A stretch of 64,000 nt of DNA from Mixta intestinalis. GTDB taxonomy: Bacteria > Pseudomonadota > Gammaproteobacteria > Enterobacterales > Enterobacteriaceae. The notes below the pieces were generated by a model, which was not told the origin of the DNA, ran no database searches, and was given only the letters and a program-made list of their open reading frames with translations. A program made the position numbers and the translations under genes. The stretch spans positions 3,038,001 through 3,102,000 of the forward strand of contig NZ_CP028271.1 in the NCBI RefSeq assembly GCF_009914055.1. Direction: 5' to 3'. Of the stretch, positions 26,349 to 35,841 are shown piece after piece. Positions within the stretch are counted from its first letter, which is position 1, and every line of letters begins with the position of its first letter.

Positions 26349-26654
26349 ATGTCAAAAGATACTACGTCAGAACACCTGCGCGCCGAGCTGAAAAACCTGG
26401 CGGATACGCTGGAAGAAGTGCTGAGCCAGTCTACCGATAAATCGAAATCAGAGATAGATAAGCTGCGTAGCAAAGCGCGTGCTGCGCTGGATGAATCCCG
26501 TCAGCGTCTGGGCGAAACCGGCGATCGACTGTCGCAGACGACGCGTGAAGCGGTAGGCCGCGCCGACGATTACGTGCGTGAGAATCCGTGGCATGGCGTG
26601 GGCATCGGCGCCGCCGTTGGTCTGGTCATCGGCATGCTGATGTCGCGTCGTTAA
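26349..26654 (+). CDS. yqjD: DUF883 membrane-anchored ribosome-binding protein YqjD
   Basis: A 101-residue protein of the ElaB/YgaM/YqjD family. The N-terminal 75 residues are a charged amphipathic helix; the C-terminus is one membrane anchor (GVGIGAAVGLVIGMLMSRR) with the family RR end. E. coli YqjD binds stationary-phase ribosomes at the inner membrane. AAAGGAG eight bases before the ATG fixes the start. yqjE starts two bases after its stop. Confidence 0.94.
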   Translation: MSKDTTSEHLRAELKNLADTLEEVLSQSTDKSKSEIDKLRSKARAALDESRQRLGETGDRLSQTTREAVGRADDYVRENPWHGVGIGAAVGLVIGMLMSRR

Positions 26655-26656
26655 TT

Positions 26657-27055
26657 ATGGCCGATTCTCAGCAAAGCCACGGCCCAGGCAAAGGGGTCAT
26701 CAACATCGGACAGCGTCTCGTCACTACGCTGGTTAGCATGGTAGAAACCCGTGTGCGCCTGGCGGTGGTCGAGCTGGAAGAGGAAAAGGCCAATCTGATA
26801 CAGATGCTGTTGATGATCGGTCTGACCATGCTGTTTACCGCTTTTGGTTTGATGAGCCTGATGGTGCTTATCATCTGGGCGGTTGACGCGCAGTATCGCC
26901 TGATGGCGATCGGCATCACTACCGGCGTACTTTTTGTGCTGGCGCTGATTTTTGGCCTCTGGACGCTGCGTAAATCACGCAAGTCCACGCTGCTGCATCA
27001 TACACGTAAGGAACTCGCCTCTGACCGCCAGATGCTGGAGGACCGCCATTCATGA
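26657..27055 (+). CDS. yqjE: Inner-membrane protein YqjE (holin III superfamily-like)
   Basis: A 132-residue membrane protein with two helices (about 48-70 and 82-104) and charged ends, of the DUF1469/YqjE family. E. coli YqjE is about 134 residues and of unknown function. The frame is open from 26588, but the ATG at 26657 follows the yqjD stop directly and gives the family N-terminus (MADSQQ). The 3' end overlaps yqjK by four bases (ATGA). Confidence 0.92.
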   Translation: MADSQQSHGPGKGVINIGQRLVTTLVSMVETRVRLAVVELEEEKANLIQMLLMIGLTMLFTAFGLMSLMVLIIWAVDAQYRLMAIGITTGVLFVLALIFGLWTLRKSRKSTLLHHTRKELASDRQMLEDRHS

Positions 27056-27339
27056 ACCGTGCTGACCGTGAACAACGTAAAGCAGACCTGCTGATCGCCA
27101 TTCACCAACAGCGCCTCGATCTCAGTGCAGCCCGCCGTGACTGGCTGCTGCAGACCGCCCGTTACGATCGCGGTTGGTTGACACTGCTAAGCCTGCGTAG
27201 CTATCTGGCGATCGGCAGTAGCGCCATGGCTATCTGGTCGGTGCGTAATCCAAACTTTTTTATGCGCTGGGCGAAGCGCGGTTTTGGTCTTTGGAGTACC
27301 TGGCGTCTGGTGAAAGCCAATCTGCCGCAGAAGCATTAA
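27052..27339 (+). CDS. yqjK: YqjK-like protein
   Basis: A 95-residue basic protein of the YqjK family, function unknown. It has an Arg/Lys-rich helical N-terminus and a weakly hydrophobic segment (LAIGSSAMAIWSV) near residues 50-63. It is translationally coupled to yqjE through ATGA and is last in yqjCDEK, with a terminator eight bases downstream. Assignment rests mainly on synteny and length. Confidence 0.9.
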   Translation: MNRADREQRKADLLIAIHQQRLDLSAARRDWLLQTARYDRGWLTLLSLRSYLAIGSSAMAIWSVRNPNFFMRWAKRGFGLWSTWRLVKANLPQKH

Positions 27340-27346
27340 ACGAAAT

Positions 27347-27388
27347 CTGACAGCCTGCGCCAGGGTGCAGGCTGTCAGTTTCAATTTT
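27347..27388 (+). terminator. Terminator of the yqjCDEK cluster
   Basis: A perfect 12-base-pair stem CTGACAGCCTGC / GCAGGCTGTCAG with an eight-base loop, followed by TTTCAATTTTAT. Confidence 0.9.
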
Positions 27389-27544
27389 ATTGAACTTCTC
27401 TGACAGTTTATCTCGCTTACAAAAATTTCCTGCAGCGCCTATCATCCTCCTCAGTTAGCAAGCAATGCGCTTAAACGCTTGCGGTGCCTACCTTTAATCG
27501 CCCGGACGCCTGTTGTCCGTCGCACAACAACACTGGGGAAAACC

Positions 27545-27937
27545 ATGAAAAAATTAGAAGATACTGGTCTGTTAATTGCCCGCATTTTAATGCCGATTCT
27601 TTATATTGTCTCCGGCTGGGGCAAAATTACCGGCTATGACGGTACGGCACAGTACATGACGGCGATGGGCGTTCCGGCCTTTATCCTGCCGCTGGTGATT
27701 CTGCTGGAGTTGGGTGGCGGCCTCGCTATCCTGTTTGGTTTCCTGACGCGCTTTACTGCGCTCTTCACCGCCGTGTTTACCCTGCTGACGGCCTTCCTGT
27801 TTCACAGCAACTTCGCTGAAGGCGTCAACTCGATTATGTTCATGAAAAACGTAACGATGGCTGGCGGTTTCCTGCTGCTCGGCATTACCGGACCGGGCGC
27901 TTACAGCATCGATCGCCTGCTCGGTAAAAAGTGGTAA
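27545..27937 (+). CDS. yqjF: DoxX family membrane protein YqjF
   Basis: A 130-residue four-helix inner-membrane protein of the DoxX family (ARILMPILYIVSGWGKITGY at the N-terminus; LLELGGGLAILFGFLTR in the middle). E. coli YqjF has the same length. Family members are linked to quinone or thiosulfate chemistry, but no reaction is known here. GGGGA before ATG 27545 is preferred to the open frame from 27479. yqjG follows, which suggests a shared redox role. Confidence 0.93.
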   Translation: MKKLEDTGLLIARILMPILYIVSGWGKITGYDGTAQYMTAMGVPAFILPLVILLELGGGLAILFGFLTRFTALFTAVFTLLTAFLFHSNFAEGVNSIMFMKNVTMAGGFLLLGITGPGAYSIDRLLGKKW

Positions 27938-28007
27938 GCGAACGCTATACTTAACAATATCAGGGCGAGGATGATTCCATTCTCGCCCGTTTTATTTCGG
28001 AGGAGCT

Positions 28008-29006
28008 ATGGGACAACTGATTGACGGCGTCTGGCAGGATACCTGGTATGATACCAAATCCAACGGCGGTCGCTTTAAACGCTCTGAAGCTGCCTTTCGT
28101 AACTGGGTTACCACCGACGGTAGCGCAGGTCCAACCGGCAAAGCGGGTTTCGCCGCCGAGCGCGATCGCTATCATCTTTACGTTTCGCTTGCCTGTCCCT
28201 GGGCACACCGCACTTTGTTGATGCGCAAGTTAAAAGGGCTGGAGCAGATGATTTCGGTTTCAGTGGTGCATCCGCTGATGCTGGAGAACGGCTGGACCTT
28301 TGCGCAGGATTTCCCGGCGGCTACCGGCGATACGCTCTATCAGCATGATTTCCTCTATCAGCTTTATCAGCATGCCGATGCGCGGTACAGCGGACGCGTC
28401 ACCGTGCCGGTACTGTGGGATAAGCGCCAGCAAACTATCGTCAGTAACGAATCCGCCGATATCATACGTATGCTTAACCGCGCGTTTGACGCGGTGGGCG
28501 CACGGGCAGGCGATTATTATCCGATAGCGCTACGTGAAAAGATCGATGCGGTTAACGGCTGGGTCTACGATACGGTAAATAACGGCGTCTATAAGGCGGG
28601 CTTCGCCACTTCACAGGCGGCCTATGAAGAAGCGGCTACCGCGCTGTTTCATGCGCTGGAGCGGCTGGAACAGCTGCTTGGGCAACATCGCTGGCTGACC
28701 GGTAACCAGCTGACCGAAGCAGACTTACGCCTGTGGACCACGCTGGTACGCTTCGATCCGGTATACGTTACCCATTTTAAATGTGACCGCCAGCGTATCG
28801 GTGATTACCTGAATCTGAACGGTTTTTTACGCGATATCTGGCAAATGCCGGGCATCGCAGAAACGGTCAATCTTGACCATATCCGCCATCACTATTATCG
28901 CAGTCATAAAACCATTAATCCCAGCGGCGTAATTTCGCTTGGGCCTGAGACACACTGGGACGAGCCACACGGACGCGACGAGCGTTTTCCCACTGCGCAA
29001 AACTAG
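28008..29006 (+). CDS. yqjG: Glutathionyl-hydroquinone reductase
   Basis: A 332-residue xi-class glutathione transferase that reduces glutathionyl-hydroquinones. The catalytic cysteine is in SLACPWAHRT (about residue 63-66). The N-terminal thioredoxin fold is followed by a helical GST domain (TGNQLTEADLRLWTTL). The C-terminus has the IRHHYYRSH and NPSGVISLGP motifs of the YqjG group. The length fits E. coli YqjG (328). It has a strong GGAGG-like site and follows yqjF as in E. coli. Confidence 0.95.
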   Translation: MGQLIDGVWQDTWYDTKSNGGRFKRSEAAFRNWVTTDGSAGPTGKAGFAAERDRYHLYVSLACPWAHRTLLMRKLKGLEQMISVSVVHPLMLENGWTFAQDFPAATGDTLYQHDFLYQLYQHADARYSGRVTVPVLWDKRQQTIVSNESADIIRMLNRAFDAVGARAGDYYPIALREKIDAVNGWVYDTVNNGVYKAGFATSQAAYEEAATALFHALERLEQLLGQHRWLTGNQLTEADLRLWTTLVRFDPVYVTHFKCDRQRIGDYLNLNGFLRDIWQMPGIAETVNLDHIRHHYYRSHKTINPSGVISLGPETHWDEPHGRDERFPTAQN

Positions 29007-29058
29007 CGTTGCCATCTAAGAACGGGCGCTTCAACTGAAGAGTGCCCGACTAACCAAC

Positions 29059-29958
29059 CTACCCTTTTTTCGCCAGCAGGCGCGGAATTTCACGCAGGCA
29101 CCAGGCTTTCGCCTCGCCCATGCTGTCACGACGCCAGGCCATAATAATATCGATCTCGCGCGTCGTTTCCGGGCTGACTACGCGCAGCCGCCCCTGCGCG
29201 ATATCTTCTTCCACCAGGGGATAAGGCATGCTTGCCACGCCCAGCCCCGCCAGCAGCGCACGCCGCTTATCGTCCATGCTGCTGAGCGTCAGGCGCTGTT
29301 GTTTATCCAACAGCTGTACCGTTAACACCGGCCTTTCGCGTGCGGTATCCGCTACCGCAATGCCGCGATATTTCACCCGTGTTGCTTCAGAGAGCGGTTC
29401 GGGTTCCTGGTGGATCGGATGATCCGGGCTGGCGACGATCACGCTCATTATGCTGTAGAGCTTGCGGGTGTTAATCTCCGTGGAAGCACGAAAATGCATA
29501 TCGGGTGCCACCACAATATCGGCGCGCCCCTGTTCCAGCCGCTCCCAGGCTCCCGCCAGAACTTCGGTGATCAGGGAGATTTGCGTATTGGCCTTCTCCG
29601 CCAGCTTGCTTACCAGCGGAAACAGCGATTCGGTAGGCACCAGCGCTTCGGTTACAATAGTCAGATGCGTTTCCCAGCCGCGCGCCAGCGCTTCCGCATC
29701 GGTGGTCAGCTTATCGGCAGCCTCCAGCAATACCCTGCCACGCTCCAGCAGCATACGCCCAACGTTAGTAAATTTGGTGCGGTGGCCGGAACGATCAAAC
29801 AAAACGACATCCAGCTCCTCTTCCAGCTTCTGCATGGTATAGCTTAATGCAGATGGCACGCGGCCCAGCTCATCAGCCGCCGCCGCAAAACTGCCGCGTC
29901 GATCGATAGCGTCCATCACGCGTAATGCTTCCAGGGTCAGGGCCCGATCTTTTGCCAT
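29059..29958 (-). CDS. yhaJ: LysR-type regulator YhaJ
   Basis: A 299-residue LysR regulator nearly identical in its first 100 residues to E. coli YhaJ. The winged helix (LEALRVMDAIDRRGSFAAAA) is followed by the effector domain (VTEALVPTESLFPLVSKLAE). E. coli YhaJ responds to aromatic compounds such as dinitrotoluene breakdown products and activates yqjF and virulence genes. yqjF lies nearby here, so the circuit could be kept. It is convergent with yqjG and divergent from yhaK. Confidence 0.94.
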   Translation of the reverse strand: MAKDRALTLEALRVMDAIDRRGSFAAAADELGRVPSALSYTMQKLEEELDVVLFDRSGHRTKFTNVGRMLLERGRVLLEAADKLTTDAEALARGWETHLTIVTEALVPTESLFPLVSKLAEKANTQISLITEVLAGAWERLEQGRADIVVAPDMHFRASTEINTRKLYSIMSVIVASPDHPIHQEPEPLSEATRVKYRGIAVADTARERPVLTVQLLDKQQRLTLSSMDDKRRALLAGLGVASMPYPLVEEDIAQGRLRVVSPETTREIDIIMAWRRDSMGEAKAWCLREIPRLLAKKG

Positions 29959-30093
29959 AGCGCGTCTCTGTCAGTAATTTTGAATATGCCTGGCAGATTA
30001 ACTGGCTAACAATCCGACGTCCAGATATTTACCATGGAAACCTAACCAGCGTTTCTGCATTACAGGCGAACGCTGCCGGGAGGTAAGATAACG

Positions 30094-30795
30094 ATGATGA
30101 CTTCACGCACCGCGCAACAGTACGGCCAGGCCGATTACGGCTGGCTACAGGCGCGTTATACCTTTTCTTTTGGCCACTATTTTGATCCAAAACTTCTGGG
30201 CTACGCCTCACTGCGGGTACTGAATCAGGAAGTGCTGGCACCCGGTGCCGCCTTTCAGCCGCGGACTTATCCACAGGTAGATATTCTTAATCTGATTTTG
30301 CAGGGCGAAGCGGAATACCGCGACAGCGAAGGTAACTGTCTTCGCGCCGCCAGCGGCGAAGCACTGCTGCTGTCAACGCAGCCTGGCGTCACCTGGAGCG
30401 AACTGAACGCCAGCAAAGAAGGTTCGCTGACGCGCCTCCAGCTCTGGCTCGACGCCTGCCCGGATCGCGAAAATAATCTGGTACAGCAGCTGGCGCTGAA
30501 TCGTCAGCCGCATCAGCTGATCGCCTCACCTGACGGGGAAAACGGTAGCCTGGTGGTACGTCAGCAGGTCTGGGTTCACCATATTCGGCTGGAACCGGGC
30601 GAAAAATGGCAGCAGCCACTGCGCGGTTCGCGCGCCTGGCTACAGTCGATTCACGGCAGTTTTCATGCGCTGACGGCAAACGGCGAGCGGGAGATGCTGG
30701 CCTGTGGCGATGGCGCTTTTATTCGTGATGAGGCGCGTCTCTGCCTGGAGGCGCAAACCTCACTGCGCGCGCTGGTTATCGATCTGATGGCGTAA
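30094..30795 (+). CDS. yhaK: Pirin-like bicupin YhaK
   Basis: A 233-residue cytosolic pirin-family bicupin, the same length as E. coli YhaK. The N-terminal cupin holds SFGHYFDPKLLGYASLRVLN and PQVDILNLILQGEAEYRDSEG. E. coli YhaK is described as a redox-sensitive marker of nitrosative stress; pirins may have quercetinase activity. GGAGGT nine bases before the ATG sets the start. It is divergent from yhaJ, a likely regulator. Confidence 0.94.
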   Translation: MMTSRTAQQYGQADYGWLQARYTFSFGHYFDPKLLGYASLRVLNQEVLAPGAAFQPRTYPQVDILNLILQGEAEYRDSEGNCLRAASGEALLLSTQPGVTWSELNASKEGSLTRLQLWLDACPDRENNLVQQLALNRQPHQLIASPDGENGSLVVRQQVWVHHIRLEPGEKWQQPLRGSRAWLQSIHGSFHALTANGEREMLACGDGAFIRDEARLCLEAQTSLRALVIDLMA

Positions 30796-30824
30796 AAAAA
30801 GCGGGGCGACTGGCATGTCGCCCC
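30794..30824 (-). terminator. Terminator of the lpoA-dolP operon
   Basis: On the minus strand an eight-base-pair stem GGGGCGAC / GTCGCCCC with a six-base loop, then GCTTTTTTT. It starts seven bases beyond the dolP stop and also touches the yhaK stop. Confidence 0.88.
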
Positions 30825-30831
30825 TGACGAA

Positions 30832-31404
30832 CTATTTCAGAATGGTAAAGGCAGTAGTGACATGCTTCACGCCGCTGACCCGACTGGCGATATCCGCCGC
30901 CGCGCTCGCCTCCTGCTGCGTCACCAGGCCTAACAGGAAGACCTCGCCGTTTTCGGTGGTCACTTTCACATTAGACGATTTCACCTGATCGCTACCCAGC
31001 AGCTGAGAGCGCACCTTAGTCGTGATCCAGGTGTCTGAAGAGGCGGTGCCGAGCGTAACTTTTGGCCCCTGGCGCACTTCGTTATAAACCTCGGTTGCGC
31101 CATCGACGCCCATCGCAATCTGTTTCGCACGATCGGCTACATCACTGCTCGGCGCCTGGCCGGTTAGCAGCACTTTCCCCTGATAAGCGGTAGCGACGAT
31201 ATGCGCCTCATTTTTGATCTGCTGATCCTTCGCCAGCGCGTTGCTGACGCGCAGTTCCAGCGTTCCATCGTCTACCTGCGTCCCTACGGTACGTGGATCG
31301 GTCGCGGTCTTGGTCGCCACCGCTGCACTGCCGACAACCACGGCGGCGCAGCCCTGTAACAGCAGGGCGGCAAAGATCACGGCCAGTACAGATAGTGCTT
31401 TCAT
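30832..31404 (-). CDS. dolP: Outer-membrane lipoprotein DolP (division and OM stress)
   Basis: A 190-residue lipoprotein with lipobox LLLQGC (Cys19) and two BON domains (about 47-110 and 125-190; GKVLLTGQ and GEVFLLGLV are matching strands). E. coli DolP (YraP, 191) binds anionic phospholipids at the septum and supports outer-membrane integrity and BAM function. It is the last gene of lpoA-yraN-diaA-dolP, 13 bases after diaA. Confidence 0.95.
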   Translation of the reverse strand: MKALSVLAVIFAALLLQGCAAVVVGSAAVATKTATDPRTVGTQVDDGTLELRVSNALAKDQQIKNEAHIVATAYQGKVLLTGQAPSSDVADRAKQIAMGVDGATEVYNEVRQGPKVTLGTASSDTWITTKVRSQLLGSDQVKSSNVKVTTENGEVFLLGLVTQQEASAAADIASRVSGVKHVTTAFTILK

Positions 31405-31417
31405 GGCATCTCCTTAT

Positions 31418-32005
31418 TTATTCCTGGTGTGGAAAAAGCGTGTTATCAATCAAATCACACAGGCAGTTCACGGTGAGCATATGCATCTCGTGAATCCTGG
31501 CACTTCTGTGTGAAGGAATGCGAATCTCCACATCTTGCGGCCCCAGCAGTCCAGCCAGTTCGCCGCCGTCGTAGCCGGTGAGAGCGATAATGGTCATATC
31601 GCGCGTTACCGCCGCCTCAACTGCCTTAATAATATCCCGGCTGTTGCCACGGGTAGAGATCGCTAACAGCACATCGCCCGTCTGCCCCAGCGCCCGCACC
31701 TGCTTGGCGTAGACTTCATTATGTAGCCGGTCATCGCCGATAGCGGTCAGCAGGATGTTATCCGCGCTTAACGCCAGCACTGGCAAACTGGGACGCTCCG
31801 CTTCATAACGGTTAATCATGCTGGCGGCAAAATGCTGCGCATTAGCCGCCGACGTGCCGTTGCCACAGCAGAGAATTTTGTTGCCGTTCAGCAGCGATTG
31901 CACCATTGTCATTGCCGCACGCGAAATAGCGTCGGGTAACGCCTCCGCTGCGGCGATTTGTGTCTGTATACTTTCGGTAAAACAGGCTTTAATTCTTTCC
32001 AGCAC
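31418..32005 (-). CDS. diaA: DnaA initiator-associating protein DiaA
   Basis: A 195-residue SIS-domain protein, close in length to E. coli DiaA (196). DiaA tetramers bind DnaA domain I and promote ordered assembly at oriC. Motifs: KILCCGNGTSAANAQHFAAS and LLAISTRGNSRDIIKAVEAA. The start is the GTG at 32005, preceded by AGGTGG, and gives the E. coli N-terminus (x-ERIKACFTESIQTQIAAAE). The frame from 32053 adds 16 codons that overlap the end of yraN. Confidence 0.95.
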   Translation of the reverse strand: MLERIKACFTESIQTQIAAAEALPDAISRAAMTMVQSLLNGNKILCCGNGTSAANAQHFAASMINRYEAERPSLPVLALSADNILLTAIGDDRLHNEVYAKQVRALGQTGDVLLAISTRGNSRDIIKAVEAAVTRDMTIIALTGYDGGELAGLLGPQDVEIRIPSHRSARIHEMHMLTVNCLCDLIDNTLFPHQE

Positions 32006-32019
32006 ACTACCACCTGGTT

Positions 32020-32415
32020 CTAAATGTGGGCTTGAAACGCATCGGGCAGCCACGTGAGCTGCTCTCCGGTGATGGCGACGACGTCAAAGCGACAGTCAGC
32101 CGTATCGAAACTGGCGTTGCGCGCTACCAACCACAGGGCCGCGCTGCGTAACAGCTTCTGCTGTTTGCGCCAGGTGACGCTCATTGCCGCTCCGCCGAAA
32201 CGGGCGTCACGGCGATAGCGTACCTCGACAAACACCCACTGTCGCCCGTCACGCATAATTAAATCAAGCTCGCCAACGCGATAGCGCACGTTGGCGGCAA
32301 CGAAAACCAGTCCTGCCCGCTCCAGATAACGACGCGCCATTAACTCATAGTGCGCGCCTTTTTCCTGACGGCTTAGCTGGCCGGGACCACCTGCCCCTGA
32401 CGATACTGGCTCCAT
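32020..32415 (-). CDS. yraN: UPF0102 nuclease-fold protein YraN
   Basis: A 131-residue protein of the UPF0102 family, a Holliday-junction-resolvase-like nuclease fold. The core motif GELDLIM...WVFVEVRYR (about 52-72) carries the acidic residues and Glu-x-Arg pattern of such nucleases. Activity is not shown. ATG 32415 gives exactly the E. coli length; the ATG at 32439 would add eight residues. The start lies inside the 3' end of lpoA. Confidence 0.92.
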   Translation of the reverse strand: MEPVSSGAGGPGQLSRQEKGAHYELMARRYLERAGLVFVAANVRYRVGELDLIMRDGRQWVFVEVRYRRDARFGGAAMSVTWRKQQKLLRSAALWLVARNASFDTADCRFDVVAITGEQLTWLPDAFQAHI

Positions 32416-34469
32416 GTCAACTTCCTGTTGATAACGCAATCCTGGGTCGCGCTCAGCTGACCGGTATTGCCGTCGATATGGTAGCCGGGCACCTGACGTA
32501 TTTCGCTAAAGTGATTGGCCAGCGTCCAGGCGTCAACGCCCATGGCATAAAGGCGAACCAGCGAATAATCGTTGTTAAAGCTGCGGGCCGCCTGTTGCAT
32601 CAATGCCGGATTGGCACCTGACAATAGCGGGATATCGCTGAACTGCAACCCTTCCATCTCCAGACGGAAATCAGCCCCGGCCCCGGCCTGGAAGCTGCGG
32701 GAGCTGGCATAGAGCGCTACGCTGCTGCGGCTGCTGATACGCATAGCGATCATCGGCTTAATCAGCTGCAGTTCGCTCTGCGTCGCTACGATATAAACCG
32801 CATCTACGCTACCGCCGCTGCTTCCGGGCGTCGCACTTTCCTGCTGCGGCGCAGGAATGGTAAGACCGGCAATAGTGACGCTCTGCGGCTCGCTGACGGC
32901 TGGTGCAATCGGCGTACCGCTGAGGCTGATCCCGGCTCCGCTGTTGATACCCTGCTTCAGTTCGCCGGTAGATCCGAACGACTGTTGTAGCACCGTATCA
33001 CCGCCCAGCTTCTGCCACTCCAGGGCAAAAGCCTTGCTGACGCGGTTGCCCAGCGAACTGCGCGGCACCAGCAACAGCGGCATACGCCTGCCCTGCTGCC
33101 AGATATGATGCGCGGCATCGCGCGCTTCGTCTTCCGGCGAAAGCGCAAAATAGCAAAGATTCGGATGGTTCTGGATATTCTCCGGCTCGTTAAGCGCCAG
33201 CACATTGAGCGGCGTTGAAGCATCCGCCACCTGCTGGACGTTATTTTTTAGCAGCGGGCCGACAACCAGCGTCGCGCCATCCTGCATCGCCTGGGTGATA
33301 ACCTGCTGAATCGGCTGCGAGCTGGTATCGTATACCTTCACTTCAGTACTGCTGGAAGGCGCGGCGGCGGCAACCGACGCTGGAGCAGGCTCCTGAGGCG
33401 CGGCCGGTTCCTGAGGCGCAGCCTGCGGCTCGGAGTCATCGCTGTCGGCGGCATTGACTGAGACGGCTGAAGGACTTACCACCGCATCAGTGGAGCGCTT
33501 GTTGTCGCCATCGTCCGGTGTGTTTTGCTGCTCTGTCGCATCGCCGTTGTTATCCAGCGCGACGGGATTTTGCTCGCTGCCGGGTGCCGGTGCAGAAATG
33601 GCGCTTAGCGCACCGTTTTTCGCATCAAAAAAGCCTTTCTGGATGGCGTTAGCAAATATCTGCGCCTGACCATTTAGCGGCAGCAGCAGCGCGATTCTGC
33701 CGGTAGAAGCGGGCTGATAGTTCTGTAACTGACTCAGCGCGCTGGGCAGGTTCTTTGCCGCCGGGTTCTGCGGATAACGCACCTGCCAGTCACGAATGCC
33801 GTTTTTCAACATGTCGGGCTCGGTACGGTTCGCTTTATAGATATTAAGCAGATCGAGCCAACCCTGTAGCGTATTTTCATCCGCATTGATCACCAGGCTG
33901 CTCATCTGCTCTGGCGGCAGCTGCAACAGTGCCTGCCAGGTGGCATCGATGTTATCCTGATGCGCTTTATCTGCCAGTAGTGGCTCCTGAGCGATCAGCG
34001 CACGAAGCAGATCGAGCGACGGTCTCCCCTGGCTGGCGGCGATCTTCAGGCCGTAATAGCGACGCTGTTGATCTTTAGACATGGCGGAGGGATCAAGTTT
34101 CGCCAGTATACCCTGCGCGTTGGCAACATCCTGGCTGCCAAGACGCAGTTGCGCAGTTAGCAGCTGCAGCTCCAGGCGTTGAGCATCGCTCAAACGCTGA
34201 GGAAGCTGGTTAATCTGCTGGCCCGCCTGGGGATACTTCCCTTCGTTAAGCAAGGCACGTATAGCAAGTAATTGCCAGTCAGCCTTGTTATCATTTGGGC
34301 TTTGCTGCACCTGTTGCAGATAATAGTCGGAGGTGCCCATGGCTGGCCCCTGGATATCCACCGAAGGGGTTTGCGGCGTCTGGCCGGTACAGGCTGCTAA
34401 AATCAGCCCCGCCAGCAGAACGGGCACGAAGCGTCCTGCTTTTTTTCGAACGACTTTTGAAGGAAGCAT
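32373..34469 (-). CDS. lpoA: Penicillin-binding protein activator LpoA
   Basis: A 698-residue outer-membrane lipoprotein that activates PBP1A from outside the peptidoglycan. The lipobox is LILAAC (Cys27). The N-terminal region is TPR-like; the C-terminal region has a periplasmic-binding-protein fold. A low-complexity linker rich in Pro, Ala, Ser and Gln (about 310-390) is also long in E. coli LpoA (678). Its 3' end overlaps yraN by 43 bases. It is divergent from rsmI, as in E. coli. Confidence 0.95.
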   Translation of the reverse strand: MLPSKVVRKKAGRFVPVLLAGLILAACTGQTPQTPSVDIQGPAMGTSDYYLQQVQQSPNDNKADWQLLAIRALLNEGKYPQAGQQINQLPQRLSDAQRLELQLLTAQLRLGSQDVANAQGILAKLDPSAMSKDQQRRYYGLKIAASQGRPSLDLLRALIAQEPLLADKAHQDNIDATWQALLQLPPEQMSSLVINADENTLQGWLDLLNIYKANRTEPDMLKNGIRDWQVRYPQNPAAKNLPSALSQLQNYQPASTGRIALLLPLNGQAQIFANAIQKGFFDAKNGALSAISAPAPGSEQNPVALDNNGDATEQQNTPDDGDNKRSTDAVVSPSAVSVNAADSDDSEPQAAPQEPAAPQEPAPASVAAAAPSSSTEVKVYDTSSQPIQQVITQAMQDGATLVVGPLLKNNVQQVADASTPLNVLALNEPENIQNHPNLCYFALSPEDEARDAAHHIWQQGRRMPLLLVPRSSLGNRVSKAFALEWQKLGGDTVLQQSFGSTGELKQGINSGAGISLSGTPIAPAVSEPQSVTIAGLTIPAPQQESATPGSSGGSVDAVYIVATQSELQLIKPMIAMRISSRSSVALYASSRSFQAGAGADFRLEMEGLQFSDIPLLSGANPALMQQAARSFNNDYSLVRLYAMGVDAWTLANHFSEIRQVPGYHIDGNTGQLSATQDCVINRKLTWSQYRQGQVVPAS

Positions 34470-34530
34470 ACTGTATCCAGTAAGTTTTTTTCAGGATGCT
34501 CAATATTAAATCGGCAATTCGGATGAAACA

Positions 34531-35394
34531 ATGAAACAACACGATCGGGCAGAGATTTCTGCCAGCACGCTCTATATCGTTCCCACGCCGATCGGTAATC
34601 TGGGCGACATAACCCAGCGGGCGCTGACGGTGTTACAGAGCGTCGATCTGGTGGCTGCGGAAGATACACGTCATACCGGACTGTTGCTACAACATTTCGC
34701 CATCAATGCGCGCCTCTTCGCATTACACGATCATAATGAACAGCAGAAAGCAGAGATTTTGCTGGCTAAGTTACAGGAAGGGCAAAGCATCGCGCTGGTT
34801 TCGGATGCCGGTACGCCGCTGATTAACGATCCCGGCTATCATCTGGTGCGTCGCTGCCGCGAGGCGGGCGTGCGCGTGGTCCCCTTGCCCGGCCCCTGTG
34901 CCGCTATCGCTGCGCTAAGCGCGGCTGGTCTACCCTCCGATCGTTTCTGCTATGAAGGTTTTTTACCGGCGAAAAGCAAGGCGCGTTGCGATACGCTGCG
35001 CGCTCTGTTGCAGGAGCCGCGCACGCTGATTTTCTATGAGTCAACGCATCGCCTGCTCGACAGCCTGCGCGATATGGTCAGCGAACTGGGCGGCGATCGT
35101 TACGTGGTGCTGGCACGCGAGCTGACGAAAACCTGGGAGTCGATCCACGGCGCGCCGGTGGCGGAGCTGCTCGCCTGGGTTGAAGAGGATGAAAATCGAC
35201 GTAAAGGCGAGATGGTGCTGATTGTCGAAGGACATCAGGCTGATGAGGAGGCGCTGCCCGCCGAGGCGCTGCGTACTCTGGCGCTGCTACAAAAAGAGCT
35301 GCCGTTGAAAAAAGCGGCCGCGCTGACGGCGGACATTCACGGCGTGAAGAAGAACGCGCTGTATAAATACGCGCTCGAACAGCAAGAAGGATGA
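34531..35394 (+). CDS. rsmI: 16S rRNA (cytidine-1402-2'-O)-methyltransferase
   Basis: A 287-residue SAM-dependent methyltransferase of the tetrapyrrole-methylase fold that 2'-O-methylates C1402 in the ribosomal P site. Family motifs: LYIVPTPIGNLGDIT (about 15-29), AAEDTRHTGLLLQHF, LVSDAGTPLINDPGYHLV and YESTHRL. It aligns end to end with E. coli RsmI (286). Divergent from lpoA. Its stop codon contributes to the rnpB -35 hexamer. Confidence 0.96.
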   Translation: MKQHDRAEISASTLYIVPTPIGNLGDITQRALTVLQSVDLVAAEDTRHTGLLLQHFAINARLFALHDHNEQQKAEILLAKLQEGQSIALVSDAGTPLINDPGYHLVRRCREAGVRVVPLPGPCAAIAALSAAGLPSDRFCYEGFLPAKSKARCDTLRALLQEPRTLIFYESTHRLLDSLRDMVSELGGDRYVVLARELTKTWESIHGAPVAELLAWVEEDENRRKGEMVLIVEGHQADEEALPAEALRTLALLQKELPLKKAAALTADIHGVKKNALYKYALEQQEG

Positions 35395-35419
35395 CAAAGT
35401 GGCCAGAATGGCCTATCAT
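35391..35419 (+). promoter_or_regulatory. rnpB promoter
   Basis: ATGACA (five of six of TTGACA) at 35391-35396, a 17-base spacer and TATCAT (five of six of TATAAT) at 35414-35419. The RNase P RNA 5' end lies eight bases downstream. The -35 hexamer overlaps the rsmI TGA. Confidence 0.85.
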
Positions 35420-35426
35420 CCGCGCC

Positions 35427-35804
<378 letters not shown>

Positions 35805-35810
35805 TTTAAA

Positions 35811-35835
35811 AAACCCCGCTTCGGCGGGGTTTTTG
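35811..35835. terminator. Bidirectional terminator, rnpB and the PTS-regulator operon
   Basis: AAACCCCGC-TTCG-GCGGGGTTTTTGC: a perfect stem with a TTCG loop, T-run on the plus strand and A-run (T-run on minus). It serves rnpB and the convergent ten-gene operon. Confidence 0.92.
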
Positions 35836-35841
35836 CTTTTC